64,000 bases of DNA from Cohnella mopanensis (GCF_022352055.1 NZ_JAKRWM010000021.1:1-64000), one strand, 5' to 3'. Shown: positions 6,943 to 16,095, numbered from the stretch's first letter. The notes: generated from the sequence alone by a model not told the origin. Numbers and translations are program-made.

Positions 6943-8508
6943 ATGAGGACCATGACGACGGACAACAAACAAGAGTCTATTTCCGCTCATGAAGCGGTCT
7001 ATTTCATTTTCGGAGCTACGGGCGATCTGGCTCGCCGAAAACTATTCCCAGCCTTGTATAGCTTATATCGCGAAGGTAAGCTAGGAGAACGTTTTGCCAT
7101 TGTCGGCTTAGCTCGTAGACCGCGTACCCCATCCCAATTCCGTGATGACGTATACGAGTCCATACAAGAATTTTGCCGGTACAAACCAAGCGATAAAGAG
7201 GCATGGAACGCTTTTGTTGGACATTTTACATATCAATCCCTCGACACGGGGAACGTAGATGCTTTCAAGCAGTTGAAAGCTCATACGGAGGAACTGGAAG
7301 CGCAATATCAAATTCCGGGGAACCGCCTGTTTTATTTGGCGCTTGCACCGGAACTGTTCGGTAACGTATCCCGCAATCTTCGCGACGGCGGCATGCTTGA
7401 GAGCAGTGGCTGGCATCGCCTTGTCATCGAGAAACCTTTCGGCTACGATTACCCTTCCGCTGAGCGCTTGAATGAAGAAATTCGTCAAGTATTCCGCGAA
7501 GATGAGGTATTCCGTATCGATCATTACCTCGGCAAGGAAATGGTACAGAACATCGAAGTTATCCGATTGTCTAATGCCTTCTTCGAACCGTTGTGGAACA
7601 ACAACCACATCGCGAACGTTCAGATCACGTTAGCGGAGACAGTGGGCGTCGAAGAACGCGGTGCTTATTACAATAAGTCGGGCGCGTTGCGCGATATGGT
7701 TCAGAACCATATGCTGCAAATGCTTACGATGATCGCCATGGAACCGCCAAGCCGCCTTGATCCGGAAGATATTCGGGATGAGAAGGTTAAGGTTCTTCGT
7801 TCGATCCGCAATCTCGTGTCCGGCGAAGAAATTCGTCGGAATATCATAAGAGGGCAGTACGCGCAAGGAGCTTCGCGAGGCAAGGAACTGAAGGGCTACC
7901 GCCAAGAGGATTCCGTCGATCCGGAATCCGTCACCGAGACGTTCTTCGCGGCTCGTCTATTCGTTGACAACTTCCGTTGGGCTGGCGTACCGTTCTATGT
8001 CCGTACAGGCAAGCGCTTGCCGGTCAAATCGACGGAGATCGTCATCGAGTTCAAGAACGTTCCGAATAACGTTCTGTTCGCGAAGCGTCAGGACTTGCAA
8101 CCGAATCTTCTCGTCATTCGCGTCAACCCGATGGAAGGCATCTACATTAAGTTCAATGCCAAGAAACCGGGTAACGACATGACGGTTCAACCGGTGGCGA
8201 TGGAGTTCTGCCAAAGCTGCCAAGTCGGCTTGAATACGCCAGAAGCTTATGAGAGGTTAATTTTCGACGCGGCGCGCGGGGATCATACGTACTTCACGCG
8301 TTGGGACGAGTTAGCCGTCGCATGGAAACTGATCGATCCGATCGCCGCTGCTTGGCGAGAAGATTCCAGCGATCTGCAGTCGTACGCTGCGGGCTCGTGG
8401 GGACCTCAAAAAGCGATAGAGCTGCTGACGGACGAAGGTTTCCACTGGTGGCCTGTTAACGGGCAAGACGAGGATAATGTCATTTGGGTATCAAATACAA
8501 GCAAATAG
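6943..8508 (+). CDS. zwf: Glucose-6-phosphate 1-dehydrogenase
   Basis: The 521-residue enzyme oxidises glucose 6-phosphate to 6-phosphogluconolactone with NADP+ and opens the oxidative pentose phosphate pathway. The N-terminal nucleotide-binding motif is GATGDLARRKLF (24-35). EKPFG (163-167) and the active-site signature RIDHYLGKE (191-199) are intact. The length is normal for the family. ATG at 6943 is used; ATG at 6952 (residue 4) is an alternative, as neither has an ideal ribosome site. It stands apart from 6-phosphogluconate dehydrogenase genes in this window. Confidence 0.97.
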   Translation: MRTMTTDNKQESISAHEAVYFIFGATGDLARRKLFPALYSLYREGKLGERFAIVGLARRPRTPSQFRDDVYESIQEFCRYKPSDKEAWNAFVGHFTYQSLDTGNVDAFKQLKAHTEELEAQYQIPGNRLFYLALAPELFGNVSRNLRDGGMLESSGWHRLVIEKPFGYDYPSAERLNEEIRQVFREDEVFRIDHYLGKEMVQNIEVIRLSNAFFEPLWNNNHIANVQITLAETVGVEERGAYYNKSGALRDMVQNHMLQMLTMIAMEPPSRLDPEDIRDEKVKVLRSIRNLVSGEEIRRNIIRGQYAQGASRGKELKGYRQEDSVDPESVTETFFAARLFVDNFRWAGVPFYVRTGKRLPVKSTEIVIEFKNVPNNVLFAKRQDLQPNLLVIRVNPMEGIYIKFNAKKPGNDMTVQPVAMEFCQSCQVGLNTPEAYERLIFDAARGDHTYFTRWDELAVAWKLIDPIAAAWREDSSDLQSYAAGSWGPQKAIELLTDEGFHWWPVNGQDEDNVIWVSNTSK

Positions 8509-8528
8509 TAAGTTCGGAGGTGTCTGCT

Positions 8529-9149
8529 TTGCCGAAAATTTACGATATCAGTATGACGATAGAAGAGAACATGCAAGTGTGGAAAAGCTATGAGCAGAAG
8601 AAACCGCGGATCACGAACGTGCAAAATCACGATGAAGGCAAGCCGCATGAAAGCTTGCTCACGATTAACACGCATACGGGAACGCATGTAGATGCTCCAC
8701 TTCACATGCTTGCGGGCGGCGCTACGATTGAAACGATTTCGTTGGAGCGCTTGATCGGACCGGCACGGGTGCTGGATCTAACGCATTTGAAGGAGTTTAT
8801 CACGAAGGAAGATCTTGAACCGTTCGCTATTCAGCGCGGGGAGAGATTGCTGTTCAAGACGACAAGCTCGTTAACCGAAGAGTTCATGCTTGACTTCGTC
8901 TTCTTGCGTGAAGACGGAGCGAAGTACTTAGCGGATATCGGAGTGGGCCTAATCGCGACGGACGCGCTCGGAATCGAACGCGCTCAAGCGGAGTATCCGA
9001 CACATCGTACATTGATGCGCAATGATGTTATCATTGTCGAAGGGGTACGTTTGAAGGATGTAGAAGCGGGAAATTACACGTTAGTGATCGCTCCGCTTAA
9101 GCTTACCGGAATCGATGCAGCTCCTGCACGCGCTTTTCTGATGGCGTAA
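8529..9149 (+). CDS. Cyclase family protein (metal-dependent amidohydrolase fold)
   Basis: The 206-residue protein carries the HTGTHVDAPLH metal-binding motif of the cyclase/kynurenine formamidase family (PF04199), plus a later histidine in PTHRTLM. Members hydrolyse N-formylkynurenine, isatin or other cyclic amides; the substrate is not evident here. No tryptophan-degradation gene is nearby, so KynB is not claimed. The start is TTG at 8529 with GGAGG eight bases upstream; an earlier in-frame codon at 8484 lies inside zwf without a ribosome site. It is likely co-transcribed with zwf and ends in a terminator. Confidence 0.85.
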   Translation: MPKIYDISMTIEENMQVWKSYEQKKPRITNVQNHDEGKPHESLLTINTHTGTHVDAPLHMLAGGATIETISLERLIGPARVLDLTHLKEFITKEDLEPFAIQRGERLLFKTTSSLTEEFMLDFVFLREDGAKYLADIGVGLIATDALGIERAQAEYPTHRTLMRNDVIIVEGVRLKDVEAGNYTLVIAPLKLTGIDAAPARAFLMA

Positions 9150-9176
9150 TGCAAGAGATTCGTCTTTAGCGAATAC

Positions 9177-9213
9177 AGAGAGAAGGGTCTTTTCGCCCTT
9201 TTCTCTTTTTTTG
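9177..9213 (+). terminator. Terminator after the zwf-cyclase unit
   Basis: AGAGAAGGG (about 9178-9187) pairs with CCCTTTTCTCT (9196-9206), with a small bulge. A run of T follows (9206-9212). Confidence 0.75.
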
Positions 9214-9215
9214 GG

Positions 9216-9244
9216 TTTACAACGTAACAGTGTTATGTTACATT
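9216..9244 (+). promoter_or_regulatory. yhbD-bactofilin promoter with an operator inside the spacer
   Basis: A TTTACA -35 (9216-9221) and a TACATT -10 (9239-9244) are spaced by 17 bases. The inverted repeat GTAACA-GTGTTA-TGTTAC (9224-9241) fills the spacer, the position used by MerR-family regulators. The next gene encodes a protein with a MerR-like helix-turn-helix, so autoregulation is likely. Confidence 0.65.
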
Positions 9245-9262
9245 AACGGTGGAGGGATTGCT

Positions 9263-9886
9263 ATGGAACAAGATTTGATATCCAAAAAAGATCTACTCGA
9301 TGAAAAGGGCATATCCTACGGCCAATTGTATCGTTGGAAGCGAAAACAGCTCATTCCTGAAGAGTGGTTTATCCGAAAATCTACGTTTACGGGTCAAGAG
9401 ACGTTTTTTCCTAAAGATTTAATATTAACGCGTATCGATAAAATCATGAATATGAAGGATGATTTGTCGCTAGATGAGCTGGCGGATAAGTTTTCACCGT
9501 TATTGCCTGAGTATGAGATGCGAAAAGTCGACCTATTGAAACGAAACATTGTTTCGCCTGTTGTCATAGAGCGATTTGCATCCGGTGACGCTGACGGGGT
9601 CGTCTATACGTTCGATAAATTGCTCTACTTTTATGTCGTCGACAAGCTGCTTCAGGCAGGCGAGATGAGCATGGAAGAAGGAGAACGATTGTTGCAGACG
9701 TTGCGCGATCATTTTCCGAAATTCGATGGCAAGCCCTGCGATCTCATATTCATTCGCAAGATGGGCGTATCGTCCTTTGCATTGTTGTCGGTTCCAGCGG
9801 ATCTGTATTACGAAAGCGGAGTAAAGTTAATCGCGCGGGTGTCTATGTCGGAGTGCATCGAACAACTAAAAGGAAAATGGGTATAG
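9263..9886 (+). CDS. yhbD: YhbD-like protein (DUF4004) with MerR-type helix-turn-helix
   Basis: The 207-residue protein begins SKKDLLDEKGISYGQLYRWKRKQLIPEEWFIRKSTFTGQETFFPKDLILTRIDKI, a MerR-like winged helix that includes the wing. The rest is an uncharacterised helical region. ATG at 9263 has GGAGGG eight bases upstream. In B. subtilis yhbD precedes the bactofilin genes yhbE and yhbF; the same order is kept here, with the first bactofilin ten bases downstream. A regulator of the bactofilin operon is the most likely role, supported by the operator-like repeat in its promoter. Confidence 0.82.
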   Translation: MEQDLISKKDLLDEKGISYGQLYRWKRKQLIPEEWFIRKSTFTGQETFFPKDLILTRIDKIMNMKDDLSLDELADKFSPLLPEYEMRKVDLLKRNIVSPVVIERFASGDADGVVYTFDKLLYFYVVDKLLQAGEMSMEEGERLLQTLRDHFPKFDGKPCDLIFIRKMGVSSFALLSVPADLYYESGVKLIARVSMSECIEQLKGKWV

Positions 9887-9896
9887 GGGTGAAGAT

Positions 9897-10583
9897 ATGG
9901 AAACTTTTAACGGACCGGATTTATTGATTAATGGAGTTAGTAAAGCTGGCGGCGGAGAATACGGAAAAGTGAAAATCGATGGAGTGGGAACCGTTGAAGG
10001 CAGCGTTGCCTCCGTTACGTTCGACGCGAACGGAATAACGAAGGTACACGGCGACCTCATTACAGGAGAGTTGGATAGCGACGGTATCTTTAGAGTCGAT
10101 GGCTTGCTAACCGCTAGGAAAATGAAGATAGACGGAAAGATGAAAGTGAAGGGCTCCTTAAAAGCGGACTATTGTTCGGCTAACGGGATTCTGAATATTG
10201 GCGGAGATTGCGAAATCGAACAATTTGATATGCATGGCGCATTCGAGGTTCAGGGATTGCTGAATGCGGGTAGGATGGAGCTGAAGCTGCAAGGCAGAGG
10301 CAAAGCGCGGGAGATCGGCGTGGAGAGCATTCAAGTCCGTCAAGCGTCGAGAAGCGTATGGGGAAAGCTATGGAGCTGGATGCTTCCGAAGTTCAGCCCG
10401 GAGCTGCAAGTTACCGTTATCGAAGGAGACGATATCGATCTGGAATATACCGAGGCTGATATCGTAAGGGGGAACCGGGTTCTCATCGGTAAAGGCTGTT
10501 CGATAGGGTTGATCGAATATCGCACGGAGCTTAAGGTACATCCCGGAGCAAAAATCGGTAAAGAGGTGAAGACGGGTGGCTGA
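9897..10583 (+). CDS. Bactofilin-type polymer-forming cytoskeletal protein (YhbE/BacE position)
   Basis: This 228-residue beta-helix protein has regularly spaced Gly/Val/hydrophobic repeats (for example GVGTVEGSVASVTFDANGITKVHGDLITGELDSDGIFRVDGLLTARKMKIDGKMKVKGSL), followed by a domain typical of the YhbE/YhbF pair. Bactofilins polymerise without nucleotides on the inner membrane face. In B. subtilis the pair BacE/BacF supports flagellar assembly. The start ATG follows GGGGTGA. The next gene overlaps it by eight bases, so translation is coupled. Confidence 0.87.
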   Translation: METFNGPDLLINGVSKAGGGEYGKVKIDGVGTVEGSVASVTFDANGITKVHGDLITGELDSDGIFRVDGLLTARKMKIDGKMKVKGSLKADYCSANGILNIGGDCEIEQFDMHGAFEVQGLLNAGRMELKLQGRGKAREIGVESIQVRQASRSVWGKLWSWMLPKFSPELQVTVIEGDDIDLEYTEADIVRGNRVLIGKGCSIGLIEYRTELKVHPGAKIGKEVKTGG

Positions 10584-11247
10584 CAATACGAGACGCGATA
10601 TGAAGATGTTGGGCGAGACGACGTCCGTAGGCGGACGGTACCGGAATATCAAGCTGACCGGCGAAAGTATATTTAACGGTGATGTCGATTGCATCAAGCT
10701 GTATAATACCGGCGAGGTTAAGGTTATGGGAAACTTGAAAACCGAAGAGCTTAAAATTACGGGAGAATGCGAGGTCCAAGGCCAACTTGAAGCGTTAGTC
10801 GTACGCGGGCGTGGCGAAGTGAAAGTATCTTCCGGAGTTCGCATGGAGAACGTTAAGTTTACAGGCAACTTGGACGCGAAGGGAGATTGCGAAGCGGGAT
10901 CGATTGAATTAGCCGGGGCTTTTAACGTGTCAGGCTTACTAAGCGCGGATGGGTTGTACGTGAAGATGTTCGGTCCTTGCATGGCCAGGGAAATCGGAGG
11001 GACGACGCTCAGGGTCAAGCGAAGCAAGGCGACGAAGCTGCTCAACTTCTTCATGTTCAAGGGAGATTCTAACTTGAATGCGGAGCAGATCGAAGGCGAT
11101 GTCGTGGAACTGGAACATACGAACGCAGCCATCGTAAGAGGCAATCGAGTCATTATCGGCCAAGGCTGTCAGATCGGCCGGGTGGAGTACCGGGATTCGC
11201 TGGACATCCACAAGAGCGCTAACGTTAAAGATAGCATTAAGCGATAA
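10576..11247 (+). CDS. Bactofilin-type polymer-forming cytoskeletal protein (YhbF/BacF position)
   Basis: The 223-residue paralogue of the preceding gene shares the beta-helix repeats (KLTGESIFNGDVDCIKLYNTGEVKVMGNLKTEELKITGECEVQGQL) and the C-terminal pattern E-x-T-x-A-x-IVRGNRVxIGxGC-x-IGxxEYR seen in both copies. The GTG start lies inside the end of the upstream gene with AGAGGTGA before it. The two probably co-polymerise. The pair resembles B. subtilis BacE and BacF in order and size. Confidence 0.87.
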   Translation: MADNTRRDMKMLGETTSVGGRYRNIKLTGESIFNGDVDCIKLYNTGEVKVMGNLKTEELKITGECEVQGQLEALVVRGRGEVKVSSGVRMENVKFTGNLDAKGDCEAGSIELAGAFNVSGLLSADGLYVKMFGPCMAREIGGTTLRVKRSKATKLLNFFMFKGDSNLNAEQIEGDVVELEHTNAAIVRGNRVIIGQGCQIGRVEYRDSLDIHKSANVKDSIKR

Positions 11248-11280
11248 CGGTTGTTAATAAGATTAGGGAGCGCGAGGGAA

Positions 11281-12828
11281 ATGGAGCAACGAAAGCAGGG
11301 TAGCTTGGGGATCGTTATCGCCGGTTTGCTACTCGGCATCTTGATGGCATCAATGGATAACACAATCGTCGCCACGGCGATGGGGAACATCGTCGGGGAG
11401 CTTGGCGGATTAGATCAGTTCGTATGGGTCACTTCGGCTTACATGGTGGCGGAGATGGCCGGAATGCCGATATTCGGAAAGCTGTCGGATATGTACGGGC
11501 GCAAGAAGTTTTTCGTTTTTGGAATCATCGTTTTCATGATCGGATCGGCACTTTGCGGGACCGCCAGCTCGATTACGGAATTGGCCATGTATCGGGCGAT
11601 TCAAGGGATCGGCGGCGGAGCGCTTGTTCCGATCGCGTTCACGATCATGTTCGACGCGGTTCCGTTGCAATCCCGGGGCAAGCTTGGCGGTCTATTCGGA
11701 GCGGTGTTCGGGCTGTCGAGCATATTCGGTCCATTGCTAGGGGCTTACATTACGGACCATATCGCGTGGGAATGGATATTCTACATCAATCTGCCTTTGG
11801 GCGTGCTGGCTTTCGCGATGATTACGTTCTTCTACAAAGAATCTCATGAGCACTCGAAGCAACCGATCGATTGGGTCGGCGCGTTCACCCTCGTGGGAGC
11901 GGTCATATGCCTCATGTTCGCGCTTGAGCTGGGAGGCAAGCAATATGCATGGGATTCTTCCATGATCTTAGGCTTGTTCGCCGGATTCGCGGTGCTGGCG
12001 ATCGCGTTCCTCATTAACGAGACGAAGGTCGAGGAGCCGATTATTTCGTACAGCTTGTTCAAGAATCGGCTGTATGCGACGAGCATTCTATGCGCTTTGT
12101 TTAGCGGTGCGGCGTTCATTGTCGCCTCCGTGTATATTCCGATCTTCATTCAAGGCGTGCTCGGAGGCTCTGCGACCAATTCGGGGCTCGTGCTGCTGCC
12201 GATGATGGTCGGATCGGTCGTCACGGCTTCACTCGGCGGATTCTTAATGACGAAGCTGCCTTATCGAAACCTGATGATTCCTACTCTCGCTATTTTAGTG
12301 GCGGGCACGGCTCTTGTGGCAACCTTAAATTCGGAGTCCACAAGGTTGATCGTCACGCTGTATATGATTTTGATCGGTCTCGGTATCGGAGCTTCCTTCT
12401 CCGTGTTGAGCAATGCCGCGATTCATGGTTTAACCGCACGCCAACGCGGAACGGCTAGCTCTACGCTTAATTTCATCCGCTCGCTCGGCATGACGATCGG
12501 CATTACGACTTTCGGAATTATCCAAAGCCATGTATTTACGGGGAAACTAAAGGACTTTTTCGCTCCTGGAGGTGCGGAAGCGTCGGGCGGACAAATGCCG
12601 GATGGTCTTGATTTCAAAGATCCCCACTCGTTGTTATCGCCAGAATTACGGGCCCATATTCCTCCGGAAATTCTGAATCCCATCACGAAAATGCTTTCCT
12701 CGTCAATCGTGTATACGTTCGCTTGGGCGATCATACCGGCGGTGCTTGCGTTAGCGGTGGCTTTCTTCATGGGCCGCCAGAAGCTTGATGCCTCCGCGGA
12801 AGGTAAAGAATACGCATCCGGGCATTAA
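11281..12828 (+). CDS. DHA2 family (EmrB/QacA-type) multidrug MFS exporter
   Basis: The 515-residue protein has 14 predicted membrane helices. Motif D1 (MASMDNTIVATAMGNIVGEL) is in helix 1, motif A is GKLSDMYGRKK, and an antiporter motif C-like stretch GAVFGLSSIFGPLLGAYI lies in helix 5. The family expels hydrophobic drugs or dyes by proton antiport. ATG at 11281 is chosen over an upstream in-frame TTG at 11251 because purine-rich sequence precedes it. A second DHA2 gene follows in the same direction; no regulator gene is adjacent. Confidence 0.9.
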   Translation: MEQRKQGSLGIVIAGLLLGILMASMDNTIVATAMGNIVGELGGLDQFVWVTSAYMVAEMAGMPIFGKLSDMYGRKKFFVFGIIVFMIGSALCGTASSITELAMYRAIQGIGGGALVPIAFTIMFDAVPLQSRGKLGGLFGAVFGLSSIFGPLLGAYITDHIAWEWIFYINLPLGVLAFAMITFFYKESHEHSKQPIDWVGAFTLVGAVICLMFALELGGKQYAWDSSMILGLFAGFAVLAIAFLINETKVEEPIISYSLFKNRLYATSILCALFSGAAFIVASVYIPIFIQGVLGGSATNSGLVLLPMMVGSVVTASLGGFLMTKLPYRNLMIPTLAILVAGTALVATLNSESTRLIVTLYMILIGLGIGASFSVLSNAAIHGLTARQRGTASSTLNFIRSLGMTIGITTFGIIQSHVFTGKLKDFFAPGGAEASGGQMPDGLDFKDPHSLLSPELRAHIPPEILNPITKMLSSSIVYTFAWAIIPAVLALAVAFFMGRQKLDASAEGKEYASGH

Positions 12829-12831
12829 AGG

Positions 12832-12876
12832 GTAAGGTTCATATTCAGTTCACAATTGAATCGTATTCTTACCCAG
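12832..12876 (+). other. Extended hairpin between the two DHA2 exporters
   Basis: GGGTAAG (12832-12838) pairs with CTTACCC (12870-12876), and inside it ATTCA pairs with TGAAT. No T run follows, so it is not a standard terminator. It could be an operator or an mRNA stability element. The second exporter starts 36 bases later. Confidence 0.4.
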
Positions 12877-12911
12877 ACGCTAAAGTTAAGATTTGATGGG
12901 AAGGTGTACAA

Positions 12912-14426
12912 GTGGAAAGTAAGGGGAACAACAAGAAGTTAGTTTTGACTGGTCTACTGATCGGACTCATTTTTGCGGAGCTCGACGAGACGGTCGTATC
13001 GACGGCTATGCCGACGATTATCCGCGAGCTTCACGGTTTATCGTTATATGGCTGGGTAGCCGGTGTCTACATGCTGGCGGTTACAATGTTCATGCCGATA
13101 TTGGGGAAACTGGCTGATCTCTATGGACGCAAAAAAGTTTATATGATCTGCATGGCCTTTTTCATCGGGGGCTCGATCGTAAGCGGGTTAGCGCCATCGA
13201 TGACATGGCTGCTGATCGGGCGCGGAATTCAAGGAATCGGAGCGGGAGGATTAATGCCGCTCGCGCTCGTCATCATCGGGGATACTTATCCATTGGAGCA
13301 ACGGGCTAAAATTCAAAGCTTATTCGGTCCGCTTATGATTCTCCCTCAGCTATTAGGGCCTACAGTCGGCGGATATATCGTTGGCCATATTAATTGGCAC
13401 TGGGTGTTCCTGATCAACATTCCGCTCGGCCTCATTGCGGCGGCCGTGCTCGCCAAAGGAATGCGCGAGACGAGAGGCGAAGAAAAGCGTTCGATCGATT
13501 GGGCGGGGGCGTTCACGCTCGTTCTGGGCTTGCTATCGCTGCTGCTAGCTCCAGTATTGATCGACAATCAAGGCTATAGTTGGTCTTCTCCAGTTGTCAT
13601 CGGGCTGTTGGTCTTGTCCGCAATGCTGTTCGTGCTATTCGTGAGAATCGAGATGAAAGTCAAGGAACCGATCATTCCGATGCACTTGTTCCGTAACCGA
13701 AACGTCGTCGTGCTGTCCTTGCTCGTCTTTACACTTATGCTTGGGGTTATGGGAGGAATCGCTACTTTCCCGTTCTTCGCGCAGAACGTGATGGGGATGA
13801 CGCCGACGGCATCGGGCTATCTGATGCTCGCATTCATGGGGGGAGCGATTCCGTCAAGCATTGTGATCGGCTTCCTCATTACGAAATTGGCTTACCGCAA
13901 TTTGTTCATCATCTCGTTCGTGCTTCCGATAATCGGATTCATCATGTTATCCCGAATTGGAGTCGACACGACCGTGCTCTTCATCGTCATCAGCTTCTTC
14001 ATTCTCGGACTCGGTCTCGGCGCGTTGTTCGGGGGAGATAACTTGATCGTACAGGAATCGGTAGCCAAAGAAGAGAGCGGAATCGCGCTATCGACTGTAC
14101 AGGTGTTCCAATCTCTCGGAGCGACGATCGGATTAAGCATTTTCGGCAGCTTGCTGGCGAGAAACATCGGCAACGGAGTGGAGGGGCTGAAGGATCAGCT
14201 GCCAGCCGGATCGGTCGACCATATCGTGACGGGAGGAATCCCTTCCGGGCTCGCGCCGGAACTGCTCAGTCAAGTGAAGGCAGCATTCGCCGACTCGTTC
14301 CAGAACATTTTCTTTATCTCGCTCTTCTTCGTCGTAGCCTCGTTCATCATTTGCTGGTTCCTGAAGAAGGAAGTTTTATTAAAGAAAGAACCGGAGATGG
14401 CATCGGAGCTTCAAACATCGGCTTAA
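12912..14426 (+). CDS. DHA2 family (EmrB/QacA-type) multidrug MFS exporter, second copy
   Basis: The 504-residue protein has 14 predicted helices. Motif D1 reads AELDETVVSTAMPTIIREL, with an acidic pair typical of cation-drug pumps of this group, and motif A reads GKLADLYGRKK. It starts at GTG after a GGGAAGGTG site. The two tandem exporters are similar in layout but differ through most of the sequence, so they probably have different substrates. It ends about 75 bases before prfC. Confidence 0.9.
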   Translation: MESKGNNKKLVLTGLLIGLIFAELDETVVSTAMPTIIRELHGLSLYGWVAGVYMLAVTMFMPILGKLADLYGRKKVYMICMAFFIGGSIVSGLAPSMTWLLIGRGIQGIGAGGLMPLALVIIGDTYPLEQRAKIQSLFGPLMILPQLLGPTVGGYIVGHINWHWVFLINIPLGLIAAAVLAKGMRETRGEEKRSIDWAGAFTLVLGLLSLLLAPVLIDNQGYSWSSPVVIGLLVLSAMLFVLFVRIEMKVKEPIIPMHLFRNRNVVVLSLLVFTLMLGVMGGIATFPFFAQNVMGMTPTASGYLMLAFMGGAIPSSIVIGFLITKLAYRNLFIISFVLPIIGFIMLSRIGVDTTVLFIVISFFILGLGLGALFGGDNLIVQESVAKEESGIALSTVQVFQSLGATIGLSIFGSLLARNIGNGVEGLKDQLPAGSVDHIVTGGIPSGLAPELLSQVKAAFADSFQNIFFISLFFVVASFIICWFLKKEVLLKKEPEMASELQTSA

Positions 14427-14455
14427 ACCCGAAATATCCCTGAGCGATTTTCTTA

Positions 14456-14464
14456 TGGTATAAT
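14456..14464 (+). promoter_or_regulatory. Extended -10 promoter of prfC
   Basis: TGGTATAAT gives a perfect TATAAT (14459-14464) with an extended TG element. The -35 is weak. The start site would lie about 30 bases before the prfC start codon. Confidence 0.55.
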
Positions 14465-14501
14465 GAAAGCTGTTATTTTATCGTGAAGGGAATATCAACG
14501 G

Positions 14502-16088
14502 ATGAGCCAAAAGACGACTGAAGAATTACGGCAAGAGGTTGGGAAGCGCCGTACTTTCGCTATAATTTCTCACCCCGATGCGGGGAAAACGACTTTAACC
14601 GAGAAGCTGCTTCTCTATGGGGGCGCAATTCACATCGCAGGGTCGGTTAAAGCGCGCAAAGCGGCGCGGCACGCGACAAGCGACTGGATGGAAATCGAGA
14701 AGCAACGGGGAATTTCGGTTACTTCCTCGGTCATGCAGTTCCAGTATCAAGACAAACAGGTGAACATTCTCGATACCCCCGGTCACCAAGATTTCAGTGA
14801 AGACACGTATCGCACGTTAACGGCCGCGGATAGCGCCGTCATGCTTATCGACGTCGCCAAAGGCGTCGAGGCGCAGACGATCAAGCTGTTCCAAGTGTGC
14901 AGCAAGAGAGGCATTCCGATTTTCACGTTCATCAACAAGCTAGACCGCGAAGGGCAAAATCCGTTCGAGCTGCTTGAAGAGATCGAGCGGGTGCTCGGCA
15001 TCCGCTCCGTTCCTATGAACTGGCCGATCGGCATGGGCCGTGAGTTGTGCGGCGTATACGACCGGATGAAAAACCAAGTCGAGCTGTTCCAAGGCAAGGA
15101 CCATACCGAGATCGAAGTCCGCAAGACGGAAGATTACAACGACCCGATTATTCGCGAGATGGCGGGCGATTATTTGGCCGAGCAATTGGCGCAGGAGCTC
15201 GAGCTTCTAGACGTCGCGGGCGATTCCTTCGATTATGAGAAAGTGCGTACCGGCCAGTTGACGCCAGTGTTCTTCGGCAGCGCGGTGAACAACTTCGGAG
15301 TGCAGACGTTCCTCGAAAACTTCTTGGAGCTGGCGCCGCAGCCAACCCAGCGTAAAACGACGGAAGGCACGGTTGATCCGGACGAGGAGAAGTTCTCCGG
15401 TTATGTTTTCAAAATTCAAGCGAATATGAACCCGGCTCACCGCGACCGTATCGCTTTCCTGCGGATTTGTTCGGGGAAATTCCAGCGGGGCATGAGCGTC
15501 CGTCATGTACGCGTCGGTAAGGAGATCAAGTTGTCCCAGCCGCAGCAATTTCTGGCTCAGGACCGGGATATCGTCGAAACGGCGTATCCGGGGGATATTA
15601 TCGGGTTGTTCGATCCCGGTATTTTCCGAATTGGCGATAGCTTAAGTGAAGGACGGGACATCGTATTTGACGAGCTGCCTACGTTCTCGCCGGAGATTTT
15701 CTCCAAAGTGTCGATCAAGAACGCGCTGAAGCAGAAGCAATATTTGAAAGGGCTCGACCAGCTGACGGAAGAAGGCATGGTTCAAGTTTTCCGTTCGGTA
15801 GGGGCGTTCGAGGATACGTATCTTGGCGTCGTCGGCCAGCTTCAATTCGAGGTGTTCGAGTACCGGATGAAGAACGAATACGGCGTCGATATCCAACTGT
15901 TCCGGACGCAATTCCAATTCGCTCGTTGGATTGTCGGCGATAAAGTCGATCAAACCAAATTCCGTATTAACTCGATTCTGGTCAAAGACAAGAACAATGT
16001 CGATGTCGCGCTCTTCGAGAACGAATACGCAATGAGAACCGCTATGGAACGCATGCCGGATCTGCAGTTCTTGGAAGTCGCTCCTTAA
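14502..16088 (+). CDS. prfC: Peptide chain release factor 3
   Basis: The 528-residue translational GTPase recycles RF1 and RF2 from the ribosome. The G motifs are intact: SHPDAGKTT (G1, residues 23-31), DTPGHQDF (G3) and NKLDRE (G4). The insertion HIAGSVKARKAARHATSDWMEIEKQRGISV is characteristic of RF3 and separates it from EF-G. The length matches the family. It is single-gene, with its own promoter and terminator. B. subtilis lacks RF3, so presence here is lineage-specific. Confidence 0.97.
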   Translation: MSQKTTEELRQEVGKRRTFAIISHPDAGKTTLTEKLLLYGGAIHIAGSVKARKAARHATSDWMEIEKQRGISVTSSVMQFQYQDKQVNILDTPGHQDFSEDTYRTLTAADSAVMLIDVAKGVEAQTIKLFQVCSKRGIPIFTFINKLDREGQNPFELLEEIERVLGIRSVPMNWPIGMGRELCGVYDRMKNQVELFQGKDHTEIEVRKTEDYNDPIIREMAGDYLAEQLAQELELLDVAGDSFDYEKVRTGQLTPVFFGSAVNNFGVQTFLENFLELAPQPTQRKTTEGTVDPDEEKFSGYVFKIQANMNPAHRDRIAFLRICSGKFQRGMSVRHVRVGKEIKLSQPQQFLAQDRDIVETAYPGDIIGLFDPGIFRIGDSLSEGRDIVFDELPTFSPEIFSKVSIKNALKQKQYLKGLDQLTEEGMVQVFRSVGAFEDTYLGVVGQLQFEVFEYRMKNEYGVDIQLFRTQFQFARWIVGDKVDQTKFRINSILVKDKNNVDVALFENEYAMRTAMERMPDLQFLEVAP

Positions 16089-16095
16089 CGATGAT

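Noticed and set aside
8529..9149. Kynurenine formamidase (kynB)
   Set aside because: The metal-binding motif is that of the general cyclase family and no tryptophan-degradation genes are adjacent, so the specific name is not supported.
10368..11153. Open frame of 261 codons on the minus strand across the bactofilin genes
   Set aside because: It spans the overlap of two well-supported plus-strand genes and its product is low-complexity Ser/Thr/Pro-rich, as expected of an antisense shadow.
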